Shown: piece after piece, positions 27,501-36,961 of the stretch
Layout of the letters: each line of letters starts with the position of its first letter
Position numbering within the stretch: the stretch's first letter is position 1
Assembly (NCBI RefSeq): GCF_004210375.1
Contig: NC_134830.1
Coordinates: forward strand, 2,914,001 to 2,978,000
Length of the DNA stretch: 64,000 nt
Direction of reading: 5' to 3'
Source of the DNA: Tachypleus tridentatus
Lineage: Eukaryota > Arthropoda > Merostomata > Xiphosura > Limulidae
Notes under the pieces: model-generated
The model's input: only the letters and a program-made list of their open reading frames with translations
Told to the model about the DNA's origin: nothing
Databases searched by the model: none
Made by a program: the position numbers and the translations under genes

Positions 27501-29392
27501 GTTGTAACCAAACATTCATAATAGAAAGTGTCTGTAGTGATAGCAACCAAAGGTGTTGTGGATATCCCACTCAGTTGTAACCAAACATTCACAATAAAAA
27601 GTGTCTGTAGTGATAGCAACCAAAGGTGTTGTAGATATCCCACTCAGTTGTAACCAAACATTCACAATAAAAAGTGTCTGTAGTGATAGCAACCAAAAGT
27701 GTTGTGGATATCCCACTCACTTGTAACCAAACATTCATAACAGAAAGTGTCTGTAGTGATAGCAACCAAAGGTGTTGTGGATATCCCACTCAGTTGTACC
27801 CAAACATTCACAATAAAAAGTATCTGTAGTGATAGTAACCAAAAGTGTTGTGGATATCCACTCAGTTGTAACCAAACATTCATAATAGAAAGTGTCTGTA
27901 GTGATAGCAACCAAAGGTGTTGTGCATATCCCACTCATTTGTAACCAAATATTCACAATAAAAAGTGTCTGTAGTGATAGCAACCAAAGGTGTTGTGGAT
28001 ATCCCACTCAGTTGTAACCAAACATTCACAATAAAAAGTGTCCATAGTGATAGCAACCAAAAGTGTTGTGGATATCCACTCAGTTGTAACCAAACATTCA
28101 CAATAAAAACTGTCTGTACTGATAGCAACCAAAAGTGTTGTAAATATCCCACTCCATTGTAACCAAACATTCACAATAAAAAGTGTCTGTTGTGATAGAA
28201 ACCAAAGATGTTGTGGATATCCCACTCAGTTGTAACCAAACATTCACAATAAAAAGTGTCTGTAGTGATATCAACCAAAAGTGTTGTGGATATCCACTTA
28301 GTTGTAACCAAACATTCATAATAAAAAGTGTCTGTTGTGATAGCAAACAAAGGTGTTGTGCATATCCCACTCAGTTGTAACCAAGCATTCACAATAAAAA
28401 GTGTCTGTAGTGATAGCAACCAAAGGTGTTGTGGATATACCACTCAGTTGTAACCAAATATTCACAATAAAAAGTGTCTGTAGTGATAGCAACCGAAAGT
28501 GTTGTGGATATCCCACTCCGTTGTAACCAAACATTCACAATAAAAAGTGTCTGTAGTGAAAGCAACCAAAGTTGTTGTGGATATCCCACCCAGTTGTAAC
28601 GAAACATTCACAATAAAAAGTGTCTGTTGTGATAGCAACCAAAGATGTTGTGGATATCCCACTCAGTTGTAACCAAACATTCACAATAAAAAGTGTCTGT
28701 AGTGATATCAACCAAAAGTGTTGTGGATATCCACTTAGTTGTAACCAAACATTCATAATAGAAAGTGTCTGTTGTGATAGCAAACAAAGGTGTTGTGCAT
28801 ATCCCACTCAGTTGTAACCAAGCATTCACAATAAAAAGTGTCTGTAGTGATAGCAACCAAAGGTGTTGTGGATATCCCACTCAGTTGTAACCAAATATTC
28901 ACAATAAAAGTGTCTGTAGTGATAGCAACCGAAAGTGTTGTGGATATCCCACTCCGTTGTAACCAAACATTCACAATAAAAAGTGTCTGTAGTGAAAGCA
29001 ACCAAAGTTGTTGTGGATATCCCACCCAGTTGTAACGAAACATTCACAATAAAAAGTGTCTGTAGTGATAGCAACCAAAAATGTTGTGGATATCCCACTC
29101 AGTTGTAACCAAACATTCACAATAAAAAGTGTCTGTAGTGATAGCAACCAAAGATGTTGTGGATATCCCACTCAGTTGTAACCAAACATTCATAATAAAA
29201 AGTGTCTGTAGTGATAGCAGCCAAAGGAGTTGTGGATATCCCACTCAGTTGTAACCAAACATTCACAATAAAAAGTGTCTGTAGTGATAGCAACCAAAAG
29301 TGTTGTGGATATCCACTCAGTTGTAACCAAACATTCATAATAGAAAGTGTCTGTACTGACAGCAACCAAAGGGGCTGTGGATATCCCACCCA
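21548..29392. repeat. 73-bp tandem array with 2.2-2.5 kb higher-order repeats (about 107 units)
   Basis: The unit is 73 bp (landmarks CCAAACATTCACAATAAAAA, GTGTCTGTAGTGATAGCAAC, GTTGTGGATATCCCACTCAG), with a frequent 72-bp form lacking one C in the TATCCCACT segment. As 73 is not a multiple of three, consecutive units shift frame, giving a ladder of 62-96-codon frames that are not genes. Distinctive variant combinations recur as blocks: one signature starts near 22577, 24760 and 27080 (spacing 2183 and 2320), another near 23013, 25414 and 27953 (2401 and 2539). The differences of about 218 bp equal three units. A shorter period of 437 bp (six units) occurs at 23376/23813 and 28316/28753. The right end at about 29392 is degenerate. 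Confidence 0.96.
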
Positions 29393-29587
29393 CATGAAAA
29401 AATTGAAATGTTGATGAAAAAATAAGTGGTGTAAAATAAAATAATGGTACAGAGGTGACGATTTACACCAACAATGTGTAAACTACTACCGATTTGCACT
29501 GTCTGCAGCCAGTTGAAAGAAGGCAATTATCTTTGAAATTCTTCTAATATTAAAATTAGAAAATATAACAACAAAACCAGCCTCAGA

Positions 29588-32209
29588 ATATTTGTACTAA
29601 ATATTTTTCCAACCTTCACCTTTAATGTTTCTACTTGGTCCTAGAGAAGAAAAAGAAAACCACCCTAAAAATATATATACTAAACGTTCCATCCAACTTT
29701 CACCCTTAAGGTTTCAAATGGTTCCTACAGTAGAAGAACAAACAACCCTAAAAATATTTAAACTAAACGTTCCATCCGACCTTCACCCTTAAGGTTTCTA
29801 ATGGTTCCTACAGTAGAAGAAGCAAACCACCCTAAAAATATTTAAACTAAACGTTCCATCCGACCTTCACCCTTAAGGTTTCTAATGGTTCTTACAATAG
29901 AAGAACAAACCACCCTGAAAATATTTAAACTAAACGTTCATTCCGACCTTCAGCCTTAAAGTTTCTAATGGTTCCTACAGTAGAAGAACAAACCACCCTA
30001 AAAATATTTAAACTAAACGTTCCATCCGACCTTCACCCTTAAGGTTTCTAATGGTTTCTACAGTAGAAGAACAAACCACCCTAAAAATATTTATACTAAA
30101 CGTTCCATCCGACCTTCACCCTTAAGTTTTCTAATGGCTTCTACAGTAGAAGAAGCAAACCACCCTAAAAATATTTATACTAAACGTTCCATACGACCTT
30201 CACCCTTAAAGTTTCTAATGGTTCCTACAGTAGAAGAACAAACAACACTAAAAATATTTAAACTAAACGTTCGATCCGACCTTCACCCTTAAGGTTTCTA
30301 ATGGTTCCTACAGTAGAAGAATAAACTATCCTAAAAATATTTAAACTAAACGTTCCATCCGACCTTTACCCTTAAAGTTTCTAATGGCTTCTACAGTAGA
30401 AGGTGCAAACCACCCTAAAAATATTTATACTAAACGTTCCATACGACCTTCACCCTTAAGGTTTCTAATGGTTCCTACAGTAGAAGAACAAACAACACTA
30501 AAAATATTTAAACTAAACGTTCGATCCGACCTTCACCCTTAAGGTTTCTAATGGTTCCTACAGTAGAAAAATAAACCACCCTGAAAATATTTAAACTAAA
30601 CGTTCATTCCGACCTTCAGCCTTAAAGTTTCTAATGGTTCCTACAGTAGAAGAACAAACCACCCTAAAAATATTTAAACTAAACGTTCCATCCGACCTTC
30701 ACCCTTAAGGTTTCTAATGGTTTCTACAGTAGAAGAACAAACCACCCTAAAAATATTTATACTAAACGTTCCATCCGACCTTCACCCTTAAGGTTTCTAA
30801 TGGTTCCTACAGTAGAAAAATAAACTATCCTAAAAATATTTAAACTAAACGTTCCATCCGACCTTTACCCTTAAAGTTTCTAATGGTTCCTACAGTAGAA
30901 GAACAAAGCACCCTAAAAATATTTAAACTAAATATTCCATCCGACCATCACCCTTAAGGTTTCTAATGGTTCCTACAGTAGAAGAAGCAAACCACCCTAA
31001 AAATATTTATACTAAACGTTCCATCCGACCGTCACCCTTAAGGTTTTTAATGGTTCTTACAATAGAAGAACAAACCACCCTAAAAATATTTAAACTAAAC
31101 GTTCCATCCGACCTTCACCCTTAAGGTTTCTAATGGTTCAACAGTAGAAGAACAAACCACCCTAAAAATATTTATACTAAACGTTCCATCCGACCATCAC
31201 CCTTAAGGTTTCTAATGGTTCCTACAGTAGAAGAACAAACCATCCTAAAAATATTTAAACTAAACGTTCCATCCGACCTTCACCCTTAAGGTTTCTAATG
31301 GTTCAACAGTAGAAGAAGCAAACCACCCTAAAAATATTTATACTAAACGTTCCATCCGACCGTCACCCTTAAGGTTTTCAATGGTTCTTACAATAGAAGA
31401 ACAAACCACCCTGAAAATATTTAAACTAAACGTTCATTCCGACCTTCAGCCTTAAAGTTTCTAATGGTTCCTACAGTAGAAGAACAAACCACCCTAAAAA
31501 TATTTAAACTAAACGTTCCATCCGACCTTCACCCTTAAGGTTTCTAATGGTTTCTACAGTAGAAGAACAAACCACCCTAAAAATATTTATACTAAACGTT
31601 CCATCCGACCTTCACCCTTAAGGTTTCTAATGGTTCCTACAGTAGAAAAATAAACTATCCTAAAAATATTTAAACTAAACGTTCCATCCGACCTTTACCC
31701 TTAAAGTTTCTAATGGTTCCTACAGTAGAAGAACAAAGCACCCTAAAAATATTTAAACTGAACATTCCATCCGACCATCACCCTTTAGGTTTCTAATGGT
31801 TCCTACAGTAGAAGAAGCAAACCACCCTAAAAATATTTATACTAAACGTTCCATCCGACCGTCACCCTTAAGGTTTTTAATGGTTCTTACAATAGAAGAA
31901 CAAACCACCCTAAAAATATTTAAACTAAACGTTCTATCCGACCTGCACCCTTAAGGTTTCTAATGGTTCCTACAGTAGAAGAAGCAAACCACCCTAAAAA
32001 TATTTACACTAAACGTTCCATCCCACCTTCACCCTGAAGTAACAAAATGGAACAAAATGTTCCATCGAAATTTCACCCTTAAAGTTTCTTATAGTTTCTA
32101 CAGTTGAAGTAGAAGAATAAAACCACCGTAAAATATTTATGCTAAACGTTCCATCTACCTTCACCCTTAAGGTTTATAACTCTTCCTACACAAGAAGTAA
32201 AGGAATAAA
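29588..32209. repeat. 83-bp tandem array, homogeneous arm
   Basis: The unit is 83-84 bp, with landmarks CACCCTAAAAATATTTA, CTAAACGTTCCATCCGACC, TTCACCCTTAAGGTTTCTAA and GGTTCCTACAGTAGAAGAA, about 31 copies. A recognisable variant block (GTTCATTCCGACCTTCAGCC) occurs near 29935, 30602 and 31432, showing block duplications of roughly 0.7-0.8 kb. The array stops exactly at the copia LTR and resumes after it. Confidence 0.95.
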
Positions 32210-32358
32210 TGTTGATAGGTGTTTATTCATTGAGTACACATGTACAAAGAAAATTACAAAGTGTGACATCACAAAACTTTCTGTTCATGTCATGAATAAT
32301 ATTTTCCTTGAGTTATTTCTAACTACAGGTGGCAGCACTTATCTCAGTATTGTTAACA
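32210..32358 (-). repeat. Copia 3' LTR
   Basis: 149 bp partner of the LTR at 36814-36961, beginning TGTTGATAGG and ending TTGTTAACA on the plus strand. Next to it, inside the element, the minus strand reads AAGTGAGAG, a short purine-rich stretch at the polypurine-tract position. Confidence 0.93.
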
Positions 32359-32601
32359 CTCTCACTTAATTTTAAGTTTTACACAAACTTACAATTACTG
32401 TCAATAATCTGACAGTTATTCTAAATGTTTTACAATTACTTTCAATTTGTTATTATAAGCTTCACTTTATCTGGTTAATTTATCCATTGGTGCCAGTCCA
32501 ACATTATCTCTGAACGTTTCAGATGCATTTCTAGTAAGTCATGTAAGAATGTCAGCAGTCATAATGTTTCTGGGACAATATTCCAGTTTTACTGATCCGT
32601 T

Positions 32602-33147
32602 CTACACACATTGGCGAATGAAGTGGTAACGAATATCAATGTGTTTTGTTCTTGCATGACCCACTGGATTCTGTGCCATTGCGATTGTTCCTTGGTTATC
32701 TTCCATAATACGAATAGGTTCATCAACTTCGGAACCTATTTCTTGCAGTAGTCTTCTCAACCATACTGTTTCCCGTGCTGCAAGACTCAAAGCTATATAC
32801 TCTGCCTCTGAGGTGGACTGGGCCACCGTGGATTGCTTTTTGCTAATCCAACTTACAGCTGTTCCTGCTTGAATGAAGATATTTCCTGATGTGGACTTCC
32901 TATCATCCAGATCTCCAGCAAAATATGCATCTGAGTAACCAGTAATGACGTCTCCTGGTACCTTTTCAAACGTAAGACTAAGATTAGCTGTTCCTTTCAA
33001 GTAACGTAGGATTCTCTTTGCTGCTGTCAAATGTGCTGTGTTGGGCTGAACACAATATTTAGATATTACTCCCACTACAATATCTGGTCTTGTTCCCACT
33101 GCAGCATACATTGTTCCCATTGCAACATACAGAAGGCTGCCTACCAA
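32602..33147 (-). pseudogene. Copia RNase H domain and end of Pol
   Basis: Same frame as the RT palm, directly after an in-frame TAG. Conserved blocks are VGSLLYVAMGT, TRPDIVVGVIS, GYSDAYFAGDLDDRKSTSG, SKKQSTVAQSTSEAEYIA and EDNQGTIAMAQNP-HARTKHID; these carry the acidic residues that degrade the RNA strand of the hybrid. The frame ends at 32602, about 240 bp before the 3' LTR. The interval 32359-32601 has no further frame. Confidence 0.92.
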
Positions 33148-33534
33148 CTACTGGTACAAACTGCGGTCAACCTGAGTACTAACACAATCATCCTTTTGCA
33201 GTTTCACGTTTACATCTGATGAAGTTGCAACTGCCTTACACTCAATCATTCCAAATTTCGCCAGCATAGTTTGGATATACTGTCTTTGATTTAACCATAC
33301 ACAGCCATTCTTTTCATCCTGAACAACACTGAGTCCAAGGATGTAATGGACCTTTTCGAGGTCTTTCATGCGGAATTTTTCCTTCAGTGCTTTCTTTATA
33401 GTGATTATTTTATCATCACTATCAGCAACCAAAATAATGTCATCCACATATACTGCAACTGTTGCTAGATTTTCACCCTTCCGTTTGTAAACACATAGAT
33501 CTGCTGAACTCTGAACAAATTCCAGTTCCATCAT
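33148..33534 (-). pseudogene. Copia reverse transcriptase, palm with YVDD
   Basis: Contains SADLCVYKRKG, the catalytic YVDDIILVADSD block, FRMKDLEKVHYILGL and LNQRQYIQTMLAKFGM, all standard for copia RT palm and thumb. It ends at an in-frame TAG (33148-33150), after which the same reading frame continues into the RNase H segment. Confidence 0.92.
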
Positions 33535-33575
33535 CTGTTCATGAAATGATTTGTTCCAACAGCGTGGTGACTGTT

Positions 33576-33947
33576 TTAATTCATACAGTGATTTTTTTTC
33601 AGTTTACACACAAGGTTTTCCTTTCCTGAAACAGCGTAGCCTTCCGGTTGTTCCATGTATATCTTTTCATACATATTTCCATTCATAAATGCAGTTATGA
33701 CATCCATCTGGTGAATTTTCAAGTTGTTCTGCACAGCAAATGCAATCAAGGAGCAAATTGATACATAGCTCACCACTGGGGAGAAGGTTTCCTCGTAATC
33801 CAGACCATAATTCTGCGAGTAACCTTTGGCCACCAGTTTACTCTTGAACCTCTCTACATTTCCAGTATTTCCATACTTAACTTTGAATACCCACTTACAA
33901 CCTGTAGGTTTTCTTCCACCAGAATTGAAAATTCCACCAGATCCCAT
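33576..33947 (-). pseudogene. Copia reverse transcriptase, fingers part
   Basis: Frame with GCKWVFKVKYG, RFKSKLVAKGYSQ, DYEETFSPVV and IHQMDVITAFMNG, the N-terminal blocks of copia RT; the aspartate in QMDV is the first metal-binding residue. It breaks at an 8-base T run on the plus strand (33592-33599), the probable frameshift point, and continues in the next frame. Confidence 0.9.
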
Positions 33948-34282
33948 GTGTCATTTTCTTGTAAAGACTCAAATTCCAGATTTGTGGCTGACTTCCTCTC
34001 CTTTGCATTGTCACTTGACATTGCTTCACATAATGTGCTTGGCTCTAACACACTGCATAAGTTTGCAGTGTGACAAACTGATTCATTTGCTGCTGCCATA
34101 TCAGCATACTCATCATATCCATAGCAGATGGGGGGTTTCCTGTTTCTTGCTGGTCGTTCAGCTTTATCTTTAGCTTTAACTTCTGTTTCTTGGTCCACTA
34201 TCTGTTCACTTGATGAGATATACTCATTTGTCACAGGCTCTTGACCAAATTCTGTTTCATTAAAGATAACATCTCGCCGCAT
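33854..34282 (-). pseudogene. Copia integrase-RT connecting region
   Basis: A 142-codon frame. It begins RRDVIFNETEFGQEP, the usual copia junction (R-D-V-x-F-N/D-E), followed by a charged linker (DQETEVKAKDKAERPARNR) and the start of the RT region at LEFESLQENDTWDLVE. It ends in a shifted frame where the reverse transcriptase frame at 33576-33947 takes over. Confidence 0.85.
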
Positions 34283-34311
34283 GAAAATCTTCCTGGATTT
34301 TCATCATACAG

Positions 34312-34844
34312 TCAATATCCCTTGGTGCAGTTATCATATCCAATGAAACGTACCTTCATAGACTTCATATCTAATTTCTGTCTTGACGCATCTGGCACAT
34401 GTGCATATGCAAGACATCCGAACATTTTCATGTGTTCTACATCTGGTTTCTTCCCATACCATCTCTCATATGGCATACTACCATCTTTTATTGCCGATGT
34501 GGATACTCTGTTGCCCACATACGCTGCAGTAGCTACAGCTTCCGCACAGAAGATTCTTGGTAACTTAGCATGTGACAGCATGCTTCTTGCTGATTCCACA
34601 AGAGTTCTGTTCTTTCTCTCAGCAACACCATTTTGTTCTGGACAATATGCTACTGACATCTCATAATGAATGCCTCTTGACTTCAAATATTGCTGGAACT
34701 CATTTGACGTATATTCTCCGCCATTATCTGTGGGCAGGGTTTTTATGCACTCTCCAGATTCATTTGAGCACAACTTCTCAAATTCCTTGAATTTCTCAAA
34801 GACTTCTGACTTCTGTTTCAAGAAATACATTCTGCAGCATTTTG
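34312..34844 (-). pseudogene. Copia integrase, second half of core and C-terminal region
   Basis: Contains LPTDNGGEYTSNEF (conserved D-N-G-G block) and EQNGVAERKNRT with the catalytic glutamate region, followed by the copia-specific YERWYGKKPDVEHMKMFGC and KVRFIGYD segments. The open frame continues into SINE sequence at its start, so its first residues (MAMPDPK...) are not integrase. Confidence 0.9.
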
Positions 34845-35109
34845 GGTCCGGCATGGCCAAGCGTGTTAAGGCGTGCCACTCGCAATCTGAGGGTCGCGGG
34901 TTCGCATCCCCATCGCGCCAAACATGCTCGCCCTTTCAGCCGTGGGGGGGTTCAATCCCACTATTCGTTGGTAAAAGAGTAACCCAAGAGTTGGCGGGGG
35001 TGGTGATGACTAGCTGCCTTCCCTCTAGTCTTACACTGCTAAATTAGGACGGCTAGCACAGATAGCCCTCGAGTAGCTTTGTGCGAAATTCAAAAACAAA
35101 CAAACAAAA
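34845..35109 (+). mobile_element. tRNA-derived SINE inserted in copia integrase
   Basis: About 265 bp. The head (34846-34920) resembles a tRNA gene with an A box (TGGCCAAGCG) and a B box (GGGTTCGCATCCC) of a pol III promoter. The body contains CCCTTTCAGCCGTGG, AAGAGTAACCCAAGAGTTGG and AGACTAGAGGGAAGGCAGCT on the minus strand. The tail is (CAAA)n. It is flanked by 13-bp duplications CTGCAGCATTTTG (34832-34844) and CTGCAGCATCTTG (35110-35122), with one mismatch. It is younger than the copia insertion. Confidence 0.9.
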
Positions 35110-35264
35110 CTGCAGCATCTTGAGTAATCATCAATAAATATAATAAAGTACTTGCTACCTCCAATAGATGGATTTTGCATAGGACCACAGACATCACTGT
35201 GTACCAGTTGCAGTCTTCTCTTTGATCTGATTTCTCCCACTGACTTAAATGGCTTCCTATGCAT
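35110..35264 (-). pseudogene. Copia integrase, first half of catalytic core, cut by a SINE
   Basis: Contains LQLVHSDVCGPM with the first catalytic aspartate, and FIIFIDDYSR with the second conserved block of the DDE core. Integrase joins the element cDNA to the genome. The frame then runs into the SINE at 34845-35109 and core sequence resumes on its far side. A further frame break lies between 35264 and 35310. Confidence 0.88.
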
Positions 35265-35309
35265 TTTACCTTCAGTGCATCCGTCACAGAAACTGGCTTC
35301 ATCAGAATT

Positions 35310-35750
35310 CTATAATTTGATTCCACTTACATTTCCACTCCTGACAAGCTTCTGTAACTGTGAAACACTGACATGCCCTAGTCGTTGATGCCATATATTC
35401 AAGCCATTCATGTTGCTGTTTGAGGCTACTGAAGCATTCTCAATAACACTGGTCTCACAGTCCAGTTGGTATTGACCATCATCCTTTCTTGTACCCATGC
35501 CATAGAGTTGTCTTGATTTACCTCGGATGTAACAGAGATTAATTCCAAACTGCACAATATTTCCTTTTTCGGTAGCAGCTCCTACTGAAAATAGATTGCT
35601 AGCTAATTTTGGTACATGAAGGACACTCTGCATTTTGACATGCTTTGAATTACTGACTTTAAATGTCATTTCTAGTTTACAGTTTCCAACTCCAAGAGCT
35701 TTAACAGTTCTTCCATCACCAATCCTAACTTGCTGAGGTGTGCTAAACAT
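35310..35750 (-). pseudogene. Copia protease C-terminal remnant and GAG-pre-integrase domain
   Basis: A 146-codon frame. The part from VRIGDGRTVKALGVGN to VLHVPKLASNLFSVG is the conserved C-terminal half of copia protease; the catalytic aspartate segment is missing upstream. The end, WHQRLGHVSVSQLQKLV, is the GAG-pre-integrase motif that precedes integrase. The frame overlaps the zinc-knuckle frame by a few bases in another phase. Confidence 0.87.
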
Positions 35751-35997
35751 GTGATAATATTATAATATGTTCCTCTGGTGTGTCATTAATATCCACATTC
35801 TTAGCTTTGTGGATCATTTCCTTCAGTGTTGGACAATTGTGTTTTATATGTCTCTCTCTGTAACACTTGTAACACTTCAAACTGGTACTCCTATTCTTTG
35901 TTTCTTGTGTTCCATGTGGTTTGAAGTTGCTGCGAGTGACTATTGCAGTTGGTGATGTTTCATTCGATGTGGTCTTTTTTCTTCTATTGTTCTTCAT
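35743..35997 (-). pseudogene. Copia Gag nucleocapsid: CCHC zinc knuckle
   Basis: An 84-codon frame with a basic N-terminus (KNNRRKKT) and one zinc knuckle, CYKCYRERHIKHNC, which fits CX2CX4HX4C and binds RNA in the family. It runs to EEHIIILSHV and stops. In copia elements the aspartic protease active site (D-S/T-G) should follow, but I see none before the next frame begins at FSTPQQVRIGDGR, so that segment seems to be deleted here. Confidence 0.85.
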
Positions 35998-36000
35998 TGA

Positions 36001-36537
36001 TCAGTGCCTGTTGCACAAATTCTAATGAGACATCATCAATTTTGGTTTCCAGGACTGTTACAATTGTATCATAGCTAGCTGGCAGGCTACCAAGTAAGGT
36101 AACAATCTAATCTTCTTCTGCTATTTCTGCCCCAACTGCAGCAAGCTGATCTGTTAACTCCTTCATTTGTTTCAAATGTTCCTGGACCGTCATGCTTTCT
36201 TTCATCTCACATTGAAAATACTTCTTTTTGCAGGAATAGTTTATTGGCTAGTGTGTTCCTATCAAAGTGAGCACACAGTACATTCCATGCTTCCTTAGGA
36301 GTTGTGCATGAGGTGACAAGATAGAGTTGTGCACCTTGAATATTCAGAATTGTTGAAAATGTTCTTTCCCTTTTTCTGTTGAAACTGCCCTTGTTTGATC
36401 GTTGGCTGTTTCTGCCAATACTTCTGTTTCAGTCATATGGTCCCATAGGCCATTCCTCTCAAAAAATGTTTTATTTGAAATTTTCATGTGGCCCAATTAT
36501 TTTCTCCCAACTTATCAATTGATATTTTATCTTCCAT
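36001..36537 (-). pseudogene. Copia gag, N-terminal part, degraded
   Basis: A methionine at 36537 begins MEDKISIDKLGENNWAT, the typical opening of copia-type Gag. The frame is then lost through stops and shifts. Further recognisable Gag pieces on the minus strand include LKQMKELTDQLAAVGAEI and LPASYDTIVTVLETKIDD, the conserved Gag-polypeptide (UBN2-type) segment. Gag would form the cytoplasmic particle that carries the element RNA. No intact frame remains. Confidence 0.8.
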
Positions 36538-36797
36538 TGTCGAACTAATTCAACCACAACTGTAATATTCCTTTCTTTTATTTAGATCTATTTCTCCCTT
36601 TATATGACTTGAAAAAATAGAGTGTGAATCAATATTTTACTTACAGTTTATCTTGTGATAAAGTATCCATGTAAATCCTGTGCCATCCAACAAAAATTGT
36701 CATCCAAAACTGTTCTACAGCAATCCTCAATATCTCCTGGATTACTTGTACTAACAATTTTAAACCAGTTTCATCTGATTAAGCACTATTCGAGCAT

Positions 36798-36813
36798 TCC
36801 TGAGCCCATAACC
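36798..36813 (-). promoter_or_regulatory. Copia primer-binding site (initiator tRNA-Met half-molecule type)
   Basis: Directly inside the 5' LTR the minus strand reads GGTTATGGGCTCAGGA. This resembles the leader of Drosophila copia, which is primed by an internal fragment of initiator tRNA-Met cut near the anticodon loop, rather than by a tRNA 3' end. One or more mismatches to the canonical GGGCCCAG are visible. Confidence 0.7.
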
Positions 36814-36961
36814 TGTTAATATGTGTTTATTCATTAAGTACACATGTAAAAAAAAAATACAAAGTGTGACATCACAATACTTACTGTTCCTCTCATGAAT
36901 AATGTTCTCCTTGAGTTATTCCTAACTACAGGTAGCAGCACTTATCCCGATATTCTTAACA
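36814..36961 (-). repeat. Copia 5' LTR
   Basis: 148 bp, the upstream LTR in element orientation. It matches the other LTR along its length (GTTTATTCATT, AAGTGTGACATCACAA, CATGAATAAT, TAACTACAGGT) and has TGTTAA...TTAACA ends on the plus strand. Confidence 0.93.

Larger units (their letters stand above)
32210..36961 (-). mobile_element. Ty1/copia LTR retrotransposon, complete boundaries, inactive
   Basis: The 4752-bp element has LTRs at 32210-32358 and 36814-36961, each starting TGTT and ending AACA, and is flanked by a perfect 5-bp target duplication ATAAA (32205-32209 and 36962-36966). The internal order on the minus strand is gag, zinc knuckle, protease remnant, integrase, reverse transcriptase, RNase H; integrase before RT is the copia arrangement. 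The LTRs differ at roughly 18-19 of 148 positions by eye, so the insertion is old. Frameshifts, stops, an apparent deletion over the protease active site and a SINE in integrase make it non-functional. It inserted inside a unit of the 83-bp array. Confidence 0.95.

Noticed and set aside
34846-34920. tRNA gene
   Set aside because: It has A- and B-box-like promoters but is the head of a SINE with target duplications and a (CAAA)n tail, and the cloverleaf is degenerate.
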